From Cordilura impudica (Eukaryota; Arthropoda; Insecta; Diptera; Scathophagidae), in contig OY821518.1 of the NCBI GenBank assembly GCA_963682025.1, positions 150,890,997-150,954,996 on the forward strand: a stretch of DNA of 64,000 nucleotides, in the 5' to 3' direction. The notes under the pieces were generated by a model that saw only the letters and a list, made by a program, of their open reading frames with translations, ran no database searches and had not been told where the DNA came from. Below, piece after piece: positions 23,131 to 36,543 of the stretch. A program made the position numbers and the translations under genes. The first letter of the stretch is position 1. The number at the start of each line of letters is the position of its first letter.

Positions 23131-24259
23131 CAACTCTACAACAGCAACAATGACAGTCATATGTTTTTCAAATAGGAAAAAACTGTTTATGTGTTAGTTT
23201 CGGTCATTCCCCAGTATGCATTGAAATATTATTTCTCCAATGTTGTGAGAAAAGTTAAGTTCTTAAATTGATGTCAAATGTAATTCTCAACTTGGGTTGA
23301 ACAATTTTTCTCCTTGTTTGCTTTCAACTTGACATCAAGTTGAGACTTAACATTTTTTCCAATCTTTGAGAAACATTTTTACTCTCAATTGGATATCCAA
23401 CACTTTTCTCCACTTGAGACCAAACATTTATTCAACTTGAATACGATTTGTGTTAAGTCTGAGATATTATTTAAATATGTCATAAATAATAAATTAAATT
23501 AAAAAATGCCAAAAAAGTACAAATAAATCATTGATATATTTTTAATTATTTCTGCTTTTTGTCGAATTTTTCAAAAAATGTACAACTAATTAATTCATTT
23601 ATTTTTAATTCTAGATTTTTAAAAATGTACATAATATGTACATTTAATGTTAAATATGTACATAGTAATGTTAAATATATAATGAAATTAAATTGAAACA
23701 TTAAAAAAAGTACATTGTTTTCATTTCTAAAATTAGTATAATATTTTTTAATATGGCAATTCCGTACCTTCCATTTGATACCGATTGGAAATATTTCTTT
23801 GCTATCAAGTTGAGAATCACAAATTTCTCAATTTGATAACTATGAAAATCGCCATATAAAAAATGTGCCTTTTAAGTTGAGAAGACTATATTCGAACTAT
23901 GGAGGGCATTTGAGAATTAACGTTGGAGATTTGAAAAATGTATTTGATCTCAAATGCACCTCAAGTTGATAGCAAACAAAAATGTTTATTGGGACATTTA
24001 TTGTAGGGTCGTTTGCACACACACAAAAAATAGAAAATAAATTGTCAATAAGCAAAGCAAGTGGCTTCGAAATTCGATGATGCCAGTTAATCATTTTTTG
24101 TTCACGCGGAATTTATAATTGGAGGAATTTTTTTCTCGAGAAATGTATTTTCCGTGAGAAAGAAATTCCTTGAGAATATTCATAATTGGGATGAATAACT
24201 TTTAATTGGAACTTTTTATTCAGAATAAATCAAAATTCTAGTTAGATATTGGTTAATAT
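23131..24259. repeat. TE-like region rich in TCAACTTGA motifs
   Basis: Between about 23270 and 23970 inverted and direct copies of CAACTTGA/TCAAGTTG recur (for example near 23283, 23325, 23425 and 23960), giving many potential hairpins. No coding and no clear boundaries; possibly a decayed fold-back element. Confidence 0.4.
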
Positions 24260-24811
24260 TTAATTAGAAAAAATATTGTGGTGGCATCTACGCAATTATT
24301 GAGGCAGTCACGGAAAAATTAAATGCAAGTCTGTTTTTTTTAATATAACAAAAATGGATTTTCCCTTTAACAAAATATGGCAGAATTCTTTATAAATGAA
24401 ATGCAAAATGGAAAATCAATTTTGTGCTAATTCTTAACAAAATTAATAAAATATATATATATGTATTATTATATTTATTAATATTTGTAATTTTATTTGA
24501 CACAATTTCACACACAGTTTTACAGATCAACTGTTTTAATTAGAAAAAATATTGTGGTGGCATCTACGCAATTATTGAGGCAGTCATGGAAAAATTAAAT
24601 GCAAGTCTGTTTTTTTTAATATAACAAAAATGGATTTTCCCTTTAACAAAATATGGCAGAATTCTTTATAAATGAAATGCAAAATGGAAAATCAATTTTG
24701 TGCTAATTCTTAACAAAATTAATAAAATATATATATATGTATTATTATATTTATTAATATTTGTAATTTTATTTGACACAATTTCACACACAGTTCTACA
24801 GATCAACTGTT
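24260..24811. repeat. Tandem duplication, 2 x 276 bp
   Basis: Copy 1 is about 24260-24535 and copy 2 about 24536-24811. Only a couple of differences are visible (CAGTCACGG against CAGTCATGG, CAGTTTTACAG against CAGTTCTACAG). Unit landmarks are TGTGGTGGCATCTACGCAAT and AATGGATTTTCCCTTTAACA. A diverged single relative lies at about 21290-21440. Confidence 0.9.
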
Positions 24812-25442
24812 TTCAACTGATTTAGAAGTTTTCTGTTTTTGAAACAGTAGTGCCAATTTGTAACATTTTGTGATGTAATGAAAATCGCAGAATAATAAGT
24901 TAATACACAATAAAAAATATTAAATTTTTAAGTTTTATATACATATTGCAATAAAAAAAACTTTGGTAAATTTACATTGAAGATGGTCAGAAATGAATGA
25001 GAAAAAATATATAGACATTTTAGAAAAGCACATTTAATGTTAAACTTTATGCACAAAATATATGGGTTTTTGTTGTTTCGAATTTAACTGTGGCACTAAG
25101 TGAAAAGTTTTAGACCGATCGTATATTACATCTTGAGGATCCTCACCTAATATTTTCAAATATTTTAAATTCTTTTTAACTCATTTAACCTCATTACGAA
25201 AATAGTAAAACAGTAAATATGGAAAATCCACGCACTTCAAAAAATTGTTTTCTATGAAATAAATTAAAGACATTTCATATTATACAATTTTCTTTCAAAA
25301 ATGTATCAATTATTGCAAATTTGAAATTTGACATATAGTATTTGTACATATATTTGTATAGATTTCGCAGTATGAAAAGAACTATTATTTCTTTATTTAG
25401 AATATATGTAAGTATTGCTCGCAAAAAAATGCAACATCATGA
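24812..25442. other. AT-rich DNA without recognised gene
   Basis: No supported gene or element boundary. Confidence 0.35.
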
Positions 25443-25757
25443 ATGAAACACATAGACGACTGCTGGCAGCAGCATTTGTAGTCGTATAGTCAGCTACTTG
25501 ATTTTTCTGAATACGACAGCAACATATAATACAAATGCATTTTTATTTAAATATACAATTACTTTTACTTATTTAAAATGCATTAGTACAACGTAAAAAT
25601 AAATAAATTAGTTTAACGCCTTTTGATTATTAATGGAATTATAGCCTTTCATTTTGCGATTTTTTTTTAAACAAAATAAAATATTTCATAGCACTAACTT
25701 CTTTTACATATTTTGTTATATTGTAAACACTATTTTTGTTTTGTAGCCAACAAAACA
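25443..25757 (-). mobile_element. Truncated reverse copy of the 5850-6412 MITE
   Basis: Starts AATGAAACACATAGACGACT and continues as the reverse complement of the right half of the 5.9-kb MITE (GCAGCAGCATTTGT, ACGACAGCAACATAT, ACTATTTTTGTTTTGTAGCC). The other terminus is missing. Confidence 0.7.
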
Positions 25758-26029
25758 CACTTGCAGTTTTTTTTCTATTTGAAGAACATATGACTGCCAT
25801 TGTTGATGTTGTAGAGTTGTTTTTTTTTTTTATTTTGTTTCGTTAACTCTTTTGTATTAAAGCACCTCCAATATATGTATCCATTTTAGTTTGCAAATTC
25901 AGTATATTTATAATTTATTACTTACAGCAAAATATAATAGAAACAATTTTATCAGTTATGCTTACGAAACTATATAAATAGACTTGAAGTTGGCTGCAAA
26001 AGCAGTAGCCTGTGTAAAGAACAAGTTAG

Positions 26030-26172
26030 CGACATGTAACTGTTACGTAACGTGTCAGCCTTTTTTTCACATGAAAAGTATTGGGACGTTCCGGTTACGT
26101 TCGGTAACTGTTTTAAATGATTTTCATGTAAAAAAAAACAACTGACTCGTTACGGTTACGGTTAGAAAACAT
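26030..26172. repeat. Imperfect inverted repeat, GTTACG-rich
   Basis: Arms GTAACGTGTCAGCCTTTTTT...CACATGAAAA and the inverted TTTTCATGTAAAA...CTGACTCGTTAC flank a short loop, with several GTTACG/CGTAAC motifs. Possibly a small MITE; no target duplication determined. Confidence 0.45.
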
Positions 26173-26339
26173 TGACCTTTTATATGTATTATAATGCTAT
26201 GAATGCATTTATCTTTATTTTATTTTATTTATATATTCTTTTTTTTTTTGTATTGTATATTTTTTTTTTTTATTATTATTACTATTTCATTTAATTATTT
26301 TTTTCTTTAAATAAATTAATACATAAAAATTTGTTTTTT

Positions 26340-27180
26340 AAAGTATTGGTGAACTTTTACTCCCTTTATTTACTGCCTTTATATTAACTGGTAGTGTCTG
26401 CTTGTCGACAAAATTTTGGATCGATTTTTAGCCCCTTTCCCGTGAGCCAATCGATCTGAAATTTTGCATGCAGGCTCGTGGCAATGACAGAAATGATCTA
26501 ACAAATTTTTTTAGTGATGCCAAAACAATGGAAACTTTTAAAATTTTCTACCAGAGTTCACAAAAAAATGTACAAAGGGTTTGTTTTTATTATATTATTA
26601 CCACAACGACCACAAAAACAACAAGTCCAGCTATGACAACAATGCAACATTTAGAATAACAACAGGAACAATATGGAAACATCATATTTTTCATTTTTTT
26701 TTTAATTTTTCATAGATTTACCTGGACCTGTTCCACCGATTTTAATGATTTTTGAAGTAGAAATCTTCCCATGAATTTGGTGAATCATTCTCACTAAAAA
26801 TTATCACCCTAGCTATCCTATTGAGGGCGTGATCGTGACAAGAACAACATAGAAAATTATATTTTTTCAAGACTTTTTTTAGTTCTTCATTCAAATCTCG
26901 GGCCCTAATCGACCGATTTGGACGATTTTAAATAGCAAACTTTTCAGGATGTTAATGAATCATTTTTTATGCCAACGAGCACCCTAGCTGCCCGATTGAT
27001 GCCGTCATCGTGATTTCCACAGACGGACAGACGGACAGACGGACATCGCTATATCAACTCCGGTTGTTATAAGGATCACAAATATATATATTTTACGGGG
27101 TCCAATTTTTTTTTTCTAATTATTACAAACGGAATGACAAACTTATATATACCCTCTGCACACTGGAGTGGAGGGTATAA
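26340..27180 (-). mobile_element. DINE-1-like family 1, second reverse copy
   Basis: Near-parallel to 22330-23130, ending GTGGAGGGTATAA at 27180, with a GACGGACAGACGGACAGACG microsatellite at 27022-27045. Differences are scattered substitutions and small indels. The 3' hairpin end is missing on the left. Confidence 0.75.
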
Positions 27181-27732
27181 AAACAACAAAAAAAAAAAAG
27201 CTATAACTAATCAAAACAAAAGTTATTTAATGCACAAAATAATTTTAAACAAACACACAATTATTAAAGATCACGACACATTTAGTTAAGTTGAAACACA
27301 ACACACACACAACATTATTCAATATACATTAAAATTTGATCACTACAATATAAAAAGGTATGTAAAATGAAGTTATGGAAATTAATTTTCACTTACACGA
27401 ATATTAATTGTTTGTTTTAATGTAAAGACGGTGGTAGGATATACCGAGATTCCTGGTGGTTGTCAAAAGACCGGCTAAAGGCGTGTTTATAACACCAAAG
27501 CCAACAAATCGCAGACAATAACCCCCATTAACAACCAATTATAACACCCCTGAAAAACAATACTCCAAAAAAAGCTCGACCAGCTAAACATCATAGTACG
27601 TGCTAAGACAGCAACCTACCCAAATCACGTAAATTGACTGCCAAGAAAAAAGGTGACCAGGTGAACATTTCAAAACTATGTAAAACCAAAAAAAAAAAAA
27701 AATTAGAAAAACATGTATAGATATATATATAA
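27181..27732. other. Unassigned DNA
   Basis: A GC-richer patch (27425-27670) with no recognised motif and no supported coding region; AT-rich elsewhere, with a CA run near 27300. Confidence 0.35.
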
Positions 27733-28119
27733 AAAAAATCATGTGAGTCCGATCACAGGGAAGACGTGTAAACTTCTAGTAATTAAAGATTTTTGTATGT
27801 CATTTTTTAAAATCAAACAGAAAGCGTCATCTATGTATCACTTATAGCAAAAACTGTTTCAGCTAATTCAACAACCCTTTGCTGTAAAACGTTAAAAATA
27901 TCGCTATATAAACGTATATAAGTGATACATAGATGACGCTTTAAAAAAGTGGCATAAAAACACAATGTTATATCATAATTTTTTCACCAATACAATCATA
28001 AGTCACACAGCGTTATCTGCTTCAGCTCACACCGATATGAGTTACGCTGTTTTTGTGATTGTATTGTGAAATAGAAATTTACCCCCCTGCGCGTATAGAT
28101 GTTTACACATCAAAAAAAA
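27733..28119. mobile_element. Composite snap-back MITE, copy B
   Basis: Almost identical to 15091-15478, including the perfect 26-bp inverted arms (27821-27846 against 27917-27942) and the second hairpin. The flanks differ between copies, which supports a mobile unit rather than a segmental duplication. Confidence 0.8.
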
Positions 28120-28959
28120 ACCGTTAACATTAATTCAGACATCTGACCTTCAGTTGACTTTCCGATAGTACAAAGCAACCTAACCTTAAATCCTATAATC
28201 TAAAACCGTGTTAGAGTTAAGTACAGTCTACCGAAATTTATGTATTAAGTTTAATTTTTTTTACCGTGCTAAACTTAAGTATTTTGACATATGAAATTAA
28301 AGTACAGTAAACTCGCGAAAACGACTACTACAGACTACTCTAAAACGTGAACAAAATCTGAAAGCTCTAAAACGTGAACACTTTATTTATTGTTTTTTAA
28401 TCTGTTTTTAAATTCAGAAATCCCCGAATTACAGGTTATTTGTTTGTTTACTTATGATTAAATGTTTTTTTTTTTTTCATTTATGTAGATGTTGCAAGTG
28501 ATTAAAAAATTTTAATTCGTGAAAGTGAAAAATGTCATTAAAAAACCTAAAGTATTAACTTTAAAAGATAAAGTTGATATTATTGAATTATTGCAAAAGG
28601 GCTTTAGGGCAACCGTTTCTTCCATTAAAAAGAAAAAACGGGAAATTAGTAATCGTGGTTTTAACGCCAGTGACGGATGGCTCCAAAAATTTAAACAAAG
28701 GTTCGGTGTTCGCCTTCTTAAAATTTTCGGAGAAAAGCTTTCTGCGCAGCCACAACTTGTTGACCCATTTAAGGAAAAGTTAAGGGCAAAAATGGAAGGA
28801 CTCTCTCTATGTGAAGATCAGCTATATAATGCTGACGAAACCGGGTTATATTGGAAGCAGTTACCAGATAAAACATATGTGTCATCATTGGAGAAACGTG
28901 CTCCAGGCGCAAAGATGGAGAAACAACGATTAACTGTCATGGGCTGTTCAAATGCGTCG

Positions 28960-31555
28960 TGTAATGGTGCGGCGGTGGTGGAATTTCCACTTCCTGTTTC
29001 CCTGAGCCTTTGCTGGTCGCACGTGCTTGCGAAGGGGCCTAGCTCGCCGGATGGGTGGGGTCTTGCTCAGGCCCAGGGAAACCGCACTACAGATTTTCAC
29101 GTGCGATTTATAAAAAAACTGTCAAAAAACGGATACTAAATGGATGAATGGATGGCATACTTACCTTCCGGTGGGGACTATATGTTATGCCCCTTTTTGC
29201 CCTCCCTACCATGTTACCTGATATTCCATCTTACTTGGAGGTAACCCACTGCAATGAAAAGATTTGGTTTGGTTTGGTTTTCTACATTGGGTTTAAAAAA
29301 AAGTTTATTTAACCTTCATTTTAAGGTTATAAATTTAAATTATTTTTCGTAACATGTTAAATTTTTAGCCAATTTTTATTTTTAGCAAAATTTTAAGCTT
29401 AGCAAAATTTTAATTTTAGGGAAATTTTAATTTTAGGAAAAATTTTAAATTTAGCTTAATTTTAATTTTAGAAGAATTTTTAAATTTTAGCAAAATTTGG
29501 GTTTAGGAAAATTTTAGCAGAATTTCTATTTTTAACTTTATGATTAGATAAATTTTATATTTAGTAAAAAAAATTTTCTTTTAATAATTAGAAAATTTTT
29601 TTATATTTATACAAGTTTTATATTTCGAATATTTTATATTTTGTGAATTTTGATATTTCGAAAATTATATATTTATTTAAATTTTATAATTAGAAAACTT
29701 TTTTATGTAATTTTAGAAAAATTTTGTATTTAGGTAAATTTTTATATTTAGAATACCTTACACTTAGCTAATTTTTAATGACAAAAATTTGGTTTAATTA
29801 GAAAACCTCACATTTAGAAAACTTTTAAATTCTAATTAGAAAAATCTTTAAAAAAAATCTCATATATAGTTAGACAAATCTTAGGAAATTTTTGTTTTTC
29901 TTTTTGTTTTTCTTTTAATTTTATACCATAATTAGCAAGGTTTAGGAAAACTTTAATTCTAGGACAATTTTTTTAATATTAGGAAAATTCTTAATTTTTA
30001 GGAAAAATTTCTAATAATAGAAAGATTTTAATTCTAGTACAATTTTAATTTTTGCACAATTTTAATTTAAGCAAATTTCATATCTAAAAAAAATATTTGA
30101 TATTTATTTTAAATTTATAATTAGAAAAAATTTCTTAATGTAGTAAATGTTTAGTTTAATTTTATATTTAGGAACATTTCTTAATGTAGGAAAAATATTA
30201 TTTGATTTTTTATTTAAAAACGTTTTAGATTTAGCAAATTTAGTAAAATTTTTTTTTTTTTAGTCTAAGCAAATTATTTATATTTTATAAAATTTTTTTT
30301 ATTTTTAATTTAAATGTAGAAAATTATTTGTATGTAAAAAAATCAAAATTACCGACTTATTGCTGGTGTTGGTGAGGTACCGATGAAGCTGCTGCCGCCG
30401 GACGCCGTGGTTGTGTCTCGCCATATGCTTTTCAATTTTGGCCTGTGACTTATTAAAACTCCTTCACCTTTCACTCTTTGTCGGAGTATAACAGCATTTA
30501 ATTGTTGTATTAAATTATGATGACTGCAATCAATTAAGTTGTGGTAGATTTAGTTTTGTTTTTAATGTTTTATTATTATATATTTCCACTAGACACTGTA
30601 TTTTAATTATTGTTGTTGTTATTGTTTGTGGTTTGTCTCTTATTATATGATCTTGTTGGCGATTCGATTTAAAAAACACAGTTATTTTTGTAACGAAAGG
30701 CCATTCAATTATTAATATAATTAATATTAGTTATTTAATTTTTTTTTCCGATTAAATTTCATTAATTTTTTCTCTTTCTCAAAATTCATAGAGTTGTTAA
30801 ACATTAAACATTATTATTACATTAACACAACACTATATTACATTTTTCAATAACTTTTATTAAATTTCAAACAGTATTTCTATTATTATTCACGAATTAA
30901 TTGCTTAAACAAAAATTGTCAACCGACCACATTAAAGATTTTTCTGCTACTCTTGCTTTACTTATATTTATAAACTTATTTTAACTTCACTTTTTTTTCT
31001 TAAAATTTCTTAAAACTATAATTTAATTTATTAGAGGTTTTCCTTAACCTTTCTGTTCTGCTTTTCAAATTCAACTCCCCTTTAATTTTAAATGTCTTTT
31101 TATTCAAGCCAATCTTCATCATTCATTCATTATCTCTAGATAAAAACCTGTTTATTAAAAAAAAAATCGCCACCAATCCATTGAGACCATTCACACTCTT
31201 TCATAATACTCTCTAGCATTGAAAACACGCTCACTCTTGTATGACGATGAGAGTACGTGAAATCAATACAAGAACAAAAAGTGGTTTGACCAGACTGATT
31301 GTAAAGTTTATGATTGAGTGAATGGACATACAACAATAAAACAGGCAGTTGGTAACAAAAAAACGAACATCAAGTGTTTTATTAAAGTGTACAGAAAACA
31401 CAAAACAAACATTTAAACAAATCACATTCAGACGAAACCGTATTTTTTTTTCATGCAAAAATTTTGCATGGCAAAAGACATAAATAACGTTTCGTTTTAA
31501 TGTGACTTGTATGTGCTTCTAAGTACAGTCTTCACCAAAATAAACGGCCGTCACA
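28960..31555 (-). mobile_element. LTR 1 of tandem array (2596 bp)
   Basis: On the plus strand it starts TGTAATGGTGCGGCGGTGG and ends ACGGCCGTCACA; read on the minus strand (the element's orientation, set by the primer sites) it is TGTGACGG...CACCATTACA. The target duplication GTCG precedes it (28956-28959). It contains two GC-rich islands (start to about 29110; 30360-30450) in otherwise AT-rich DNA and a long run of TTTTAGGAAAATTT-type units. No protein-coding capacity. Confidence 0.88.
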
Positions 31556-32755
31556 AAACAGATGATTTTGATTTCCATGAAAGGAAAAATCAACTGAAAA
31601 CGGTCCGATGGGTTTTTAAGGTTTGCCATTTTTAAAACTTAGCCTTGAGTTAAATCTTATGCATATATAAAAGAAATCAAAACAGCAGTTTACGCTGTTG
31701 GGGTTTTCCAAAACATGGTTCGATATCCATCGTTCAACGGAAAAGATTCCAACACAGAGATTTTTGGTCATTTTTAAAAATTCAGTGTATTGGATTCTTA
31801 TATCTGACAGAGACCTTAAACTAGCGATTTTTGTTCCTTTCAAAATTCGGTGATTTAAGTTCTCTCATTAAACAATGGACATGGACGCAGAGGTTTTGGG
31901 GCACCTTACTAAATTAAAACCGGTGTTTTGAACTCTCCTATTATAAACAAAAATTTTATACAGAGGCTTTGTCGGAAATGGGCTTAATACAGGACTATCT
32001 CTAAAATGGTGTTAGGCTATGTTATGAGATAATGAATTAATGAAGATTAGCTTAATGTCAAACAAATGTCATAATTAAATTCAAGTCAAGATCAAGAAAA
32101 GAACTTTAGAAAATTAAACTGGGTTCTAAAATTAAATTAGGCTCAATACAAAATTCAATTAGGTTTAAAATTATATTAGGTTCAAATCGAACCCACGCAA
32201 AAGTTTTAAATTTTTACATTTTTTTTTTTTTTTCAATAAATGTATCCCCAATGTAGTAATCAAAACCAAACCAATTACTACAAAAATCCGTAAGTAAGTA
32301 TGACCATCCATCAAAAAAATAAAAATTTTAAATTTGAGACTTTATTATTTTTTCCGAGAGTTTGGTACTATTTCGGTACCATAAAAATCATTTTGGACAG
32401 GGGACCGGTTCATTTAGAACGAAGTTCCTGTATTCCACAAATAATTTTTACTGACCAAAGCAAATTAAAAATCACAAAAGTTAAATTAAATTGTTGAAGT
32501 GTGAACTAAATCTCAAAACCCGTTTCCAATTCGGTCAATTTAAATAGTGATTAACACATATTTAATTGAAATTCCAGAAGTGGAAATACTGGAATGAAAC
32601 TTAGGACACTTACGCAAAAAAGGATGTTAAGGAACAATGGGTGCTTTCCCGGTGCACAGATGTTAAAATTAAAAAAATTTTAGTTCCTTTTTAGAAAATT
32701 ATGAATTAGAAAAAATCCGGTCTATTGTTTCGAGCCCCACGTTGGGCGCCATTTC
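31556..32755 (-). mobile_element. Internal region 1 of array (1200 bp, non-coding)
   Basis: Lies between LTR1 and LTR2, with a primer-binding site at its right edge. No gag, protease, RT or integrase similarity in any frame; the longest open stretches are about 75 codons and look random. No good polypurine tract next to LTR1. This is the layout of a non-autonomous (LARD/TRIM-like) element. Confidence 0.8.
32734..32751 (-). other. Primer-binding site, tRNA-Lys, full 18 nt
   Basis: Minus strand TGGCGCCCAACGTGGGGC is fully complementary to the 3' end of insect tRNA-Lys as I recall it. It lies 4 bases from LTR2, which fixes the element's orientation as minus. Confidence 0.85.
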
Positions 32756-35347
32756 TGTGATGGTGCGGCGGTGGTGGAAGTTCCGCTTCCGTTTCCCTGA
32801 CCCTTTGTTGGTCGCACGTGCTGGCGTGGGGCCTAGCTCGCCGGATGAGTGGGGTCTTGCTCAGGCCCAGGGAAACCGCACTTCAGATTTTCACGTGCGA
32901 TTTATAAAAAAACTGTCAAAAAACGGATACTAAATGGATGGATGGATGGCATACTTATCTTCCGGTGGGGACTAGATGTTATGCCCCTTTTTGCCCTCCC
33001 TACCATGTTACCTGATATTCCATCTTACTTGGAGGTAACCCACTGCAATGAAAAGATTTGGTTTGGTTTGGTTTTCTACATTGGGTTTAAAAAAAAGTTT
33101 ATTTAACCTTCATTTTAAGGTTATAAATTTAAATTATTTATCGTAACATGTTAAATTTTTAGCCAATTTTTATTTTTAGCAAAATTTTAAGCTTAGCAAA
33201 ATTTTAATTTTAGGGAAATTTTAATTTTAGGAAAAATTTTAAATTTAGCTTAATTTTAATTTTAGAAGAATTTTTAAATTTTAGCAAAATTTGGGTTTAG
33301 GAAAATTTTAGCAGAATTTCTATTTTTAACTTTATTAGATAAATTTTATATTTAGTAAAAATTTTTTTCTTTTAATAATTAGAAAATTTTTTTATATTTA
33401 TACAAGTTTTATATTTCGAATATTTTATATTTTGTGAATTTTGATATTTCGAAAATTATATATTTATTTAAATTTTATAATTAGAAAACTTTTTTATGTA
33501 GTTTTAGAAAAATTTTGTAATTAGGTAAATTTTTATATTTAGAATACCTTACACTTAGCTAATTTTTAATGACAAAAATTTGGTTTAATTAGAAAACCTC
33601 ACATTTAGAAAACTTTTAAATTCTAATTAGAAAAATCTTTAAAAAAAATCTCATATATAGTTAGACAAATCTTAGTAAATTTTTGTTTTTCTTTTTGTTT
33701 TTCTTTTAATTTTATACCATAATTAGCAAGGTTTAGGAAAACTTTAATTCCAGAAAAATTTTTTTAATTTTAGGAAAATTCTTAATTTTTAGGAAAAATT
33801 TTTAATAGTAGAAATATTTTAATTCTAGTACAATTTTAATTTTTGCACAATTTTAATTTTAGCAAATTTCACATCTAAAAAAAATATTTGATATTTATTT
33901 TAAATTTATAATTAGAAAAAATTTCTCAATGTAGTAAATGTTTAGTTTAATTTTATATTTAGGAACATTTCTTAATGTAGGAAAAATATTATTTGATTTT
34001 TTATTTAAAAACGTTTTAGATTTAGCAAATTTAGTAAAATTTTTTTTTTTTTTTAGTCTTAGCAAATTATTTATATTTTATAAAATTTTTTTTATTTTTA
34101 ATTTAAATGTAGAAAATTATTTGTATGTAAAAAATCAAAATTACCGACTTATTGCTGGTGTTGATGAGGTACCGATGAAGCTGCTGCCGCCGGACGCCGT
34201 GGTTGTGTCTCGCCATATGCTTTTCAATTTTGGCCTGTGACTTATTAAAACTCCTTCACCTTTCACTCTTTGTCGGAGTATAACAGCATTTAATTGTTGT
34301 ATTAAATTATGATGACTGCGATCAATTAAGTTGTGGTAGATTTAGTTTTGTTTTTAATGTTTTATTATTATATATTTCCACTAGACACTGTATTTTAATT
34401 ATTGTTGTTGTTATTGTTTGTGGTTTGTCTCTTATTATATGATCTTGTTGGCGATTCGATTTAAAAAACACAGTTATTTTTGTAACGAAAGGCCATTCAA
34501 TTATTAATATAATTAATATTATTTATTTAATTTTTTTTTCCGATTAAATTTCATTAATTTTTTCTCTTTCTCAAAATTCATAGAGTTGTTAAACATTAAA
34601 CATTATTATTACATTAACACAACACTATATTACATTTTTCAATAACTTTTATTAAATTTCAAACTGTATTTCTATTATTATTCACGAATTAATTGCTTAA
34701 ACAAAAATTGTCAACCGACCACATTAAAGATTTTTCTGCTACTCTTGCTTTACTTATATTTATAAACTTATTTTAACTTCACTTTTTTTTCTTAAAATTT
34801 CTTAAAACTATAATTTAATTTATTAGAGGTTTTCCTTAACCTTTCTGTTCTGCTTTTCAAATTCAACTCCCCTTTAATTTTAAATGTCTTTTTATTCAAG
34901 CCAATCTTCTTCATTCATTCATTATCTCTAGATAAAAACCTGTTTATTAAAAAAAAAAATCGCCACCAATCCATTGAGACCATTCACACTCTTTCATAAT
35001 ACTCTCTAGCATTGAAAACACGCTCACTCATGTATGACGATGAGAGTACGTGAAATCAATACAAGAACAAAAAGTGGTTTGACCAGACTGATTGTAAAGT
35101 TTATGATTGAGTGAATGGACATACAACAATAAAACAGGCAGTTGGTAACAAAAAAACGAACATCAAGTGTTTTATTAAAGTGTACAGAAAACACAAAACA
35201 AACATTTAAACAAATCACATACAGACGAAACCGTATTTTTTTTCATGCAAAAATTTTGCATGGCAAAAGACATAAATAACGTTTCGTTTTAATGTGACTT
35301 GTATGTGCTTCTAAGTACAGTCTTCACCAAAATAAACGGCCGTCACA
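32756..35347 (-). mobile_element. LTR 2 of tandem array (2592 bp)
   Basis: Near-identical to LTR1 along its length with scattered substitutions and small indels. Starts TGTGATGGTGCGGCGG and ends GGCCGTCACA. Lacks the nested solo LTR present in LTRs 3 and 4. Confidence 0.88.
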
Positions 35348-36543
35348 AAACAGATGATTTTGATTTCCATGAAAGGAAAAATCATCTGAAAACGGTCCGA
35401 TGGGTTTTTAAGGTTTGCCATTTTTAAAACTTAGCCTTGAGTTAAATCTTATGCATATATAAAAGAAATCAAAACAGCAGTTTACGCTGTTGGGGTTTTC
35501 CAAAACATGGTTCGATATCCATCGTTCAACGGAAAAGATTCCAACACAGAGATTTTTGGTCATTTTTAAAAATTCAGTGTATTGGATTCTTATATCTGAC
35601 AGAGACCTTAAACTAGCGATTTTTGTTCCTTTCAAAATTCGGTGATTTAAGTTCTCTCATTAAACAATGGACATGGACGCAGAGGTTTTGGGGCACCTTA
35701 CTAAATTAAAACCGGTGTTTTGAACTCTCCTATTATAAACAAAAATTTTATACAGAGGCTTTGTCGGAAATGGGCTTAATACAGGACTATCTCTAAAATG
35801 GTGTTAGGCTATGTTATGAGATAATGAATTAATGAAGATTAGCTTAATGTCAAACAAATGTCATAATTAAATTCAAGTCAAGATCAAGAAAAGAACTTTA
35901 GAAAATTAAACTGGGTTCTAAAATTAAATTAGGCTCAATACAAAATTCAATTAGGTTTAAAATTATATTAGGTTCAAATCGAACCCACGCAAAAGTTTTA
36001 AATATTTTACATTTTTTTTTTCAATAAATGTATCCCCAATGTAGTAATCAAAACCAAACCAATTACTACAAAAATCCGTAAGTAAGTATGACCATCCATC
36101 AAAAAAATAAAAATTTTAAATTTGAGACTTTATTATTTTTTCCGAGAGTTTGCTACTATTTCGGTACCATAAAAATCATTTTGGACAGGGGACCGGTTCA
36201 TTTAGAACGAAGTTCTTGTATTCCACAAATAATTTTTACTGACCAAAGCAAATTAAAAATCAAAAAAGTTAAATTAAATTGTTGAAGTGTGAACTAAATC
36301 TCAAAACCCGTTTCCAATTCGGTCAATTTAAATAGTGATTAACACATATTTAATTGAAATTCCAGAAGTGGAAATACTGGAATGAAACTTAGGACACTTA
36401 CGCAAAAAAGGATGTTAAGGAACAATGGGTGCTTTCCCGGTGCACAGATGTTAAAATTAAAAAAATTTTAGTTCCTTTTTAGAAAATTATGAATTAGAAA
36501 AAATCCGGTCTATTGTTTCGAGCCCCACGTTGGGCGCCATTTC
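35348..36543 (-). mobile_element. Internal region 2 of array (1196 bp, non-coding)
   Basis: Near-identical to internal region 1. The primer-binding site is at 36522-36539, identical to the first one. No coding capacity. Confidence 0.8.

Noticed and set aside
31616..31843. 75-codon minus-strand ORF repeated in all three array interiors (also 35408-35635 and 39513-39740)
   Set aside because: Its conservation only reflects recent duplication of the interior. The composition is random-looking, there is no start context or motif, and it matches no retroelement protein.
32742..32933. Conserved plus-strand ORF at LTR starts (GAISVMVRRW..., also at 36530 and 40635)
   Set aside because: It spans the primer site and GC-rich LTR end, and frames shift between copies; a by-product of GC-rich DNA.
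33938..34240. 100-codon plus-strand ORF in LTR 2 (also 42151-42453)
   Set aside because: Phe/Leu-rich translation of AT-rich LTR repeats; frames are not kept in all LTR copies.
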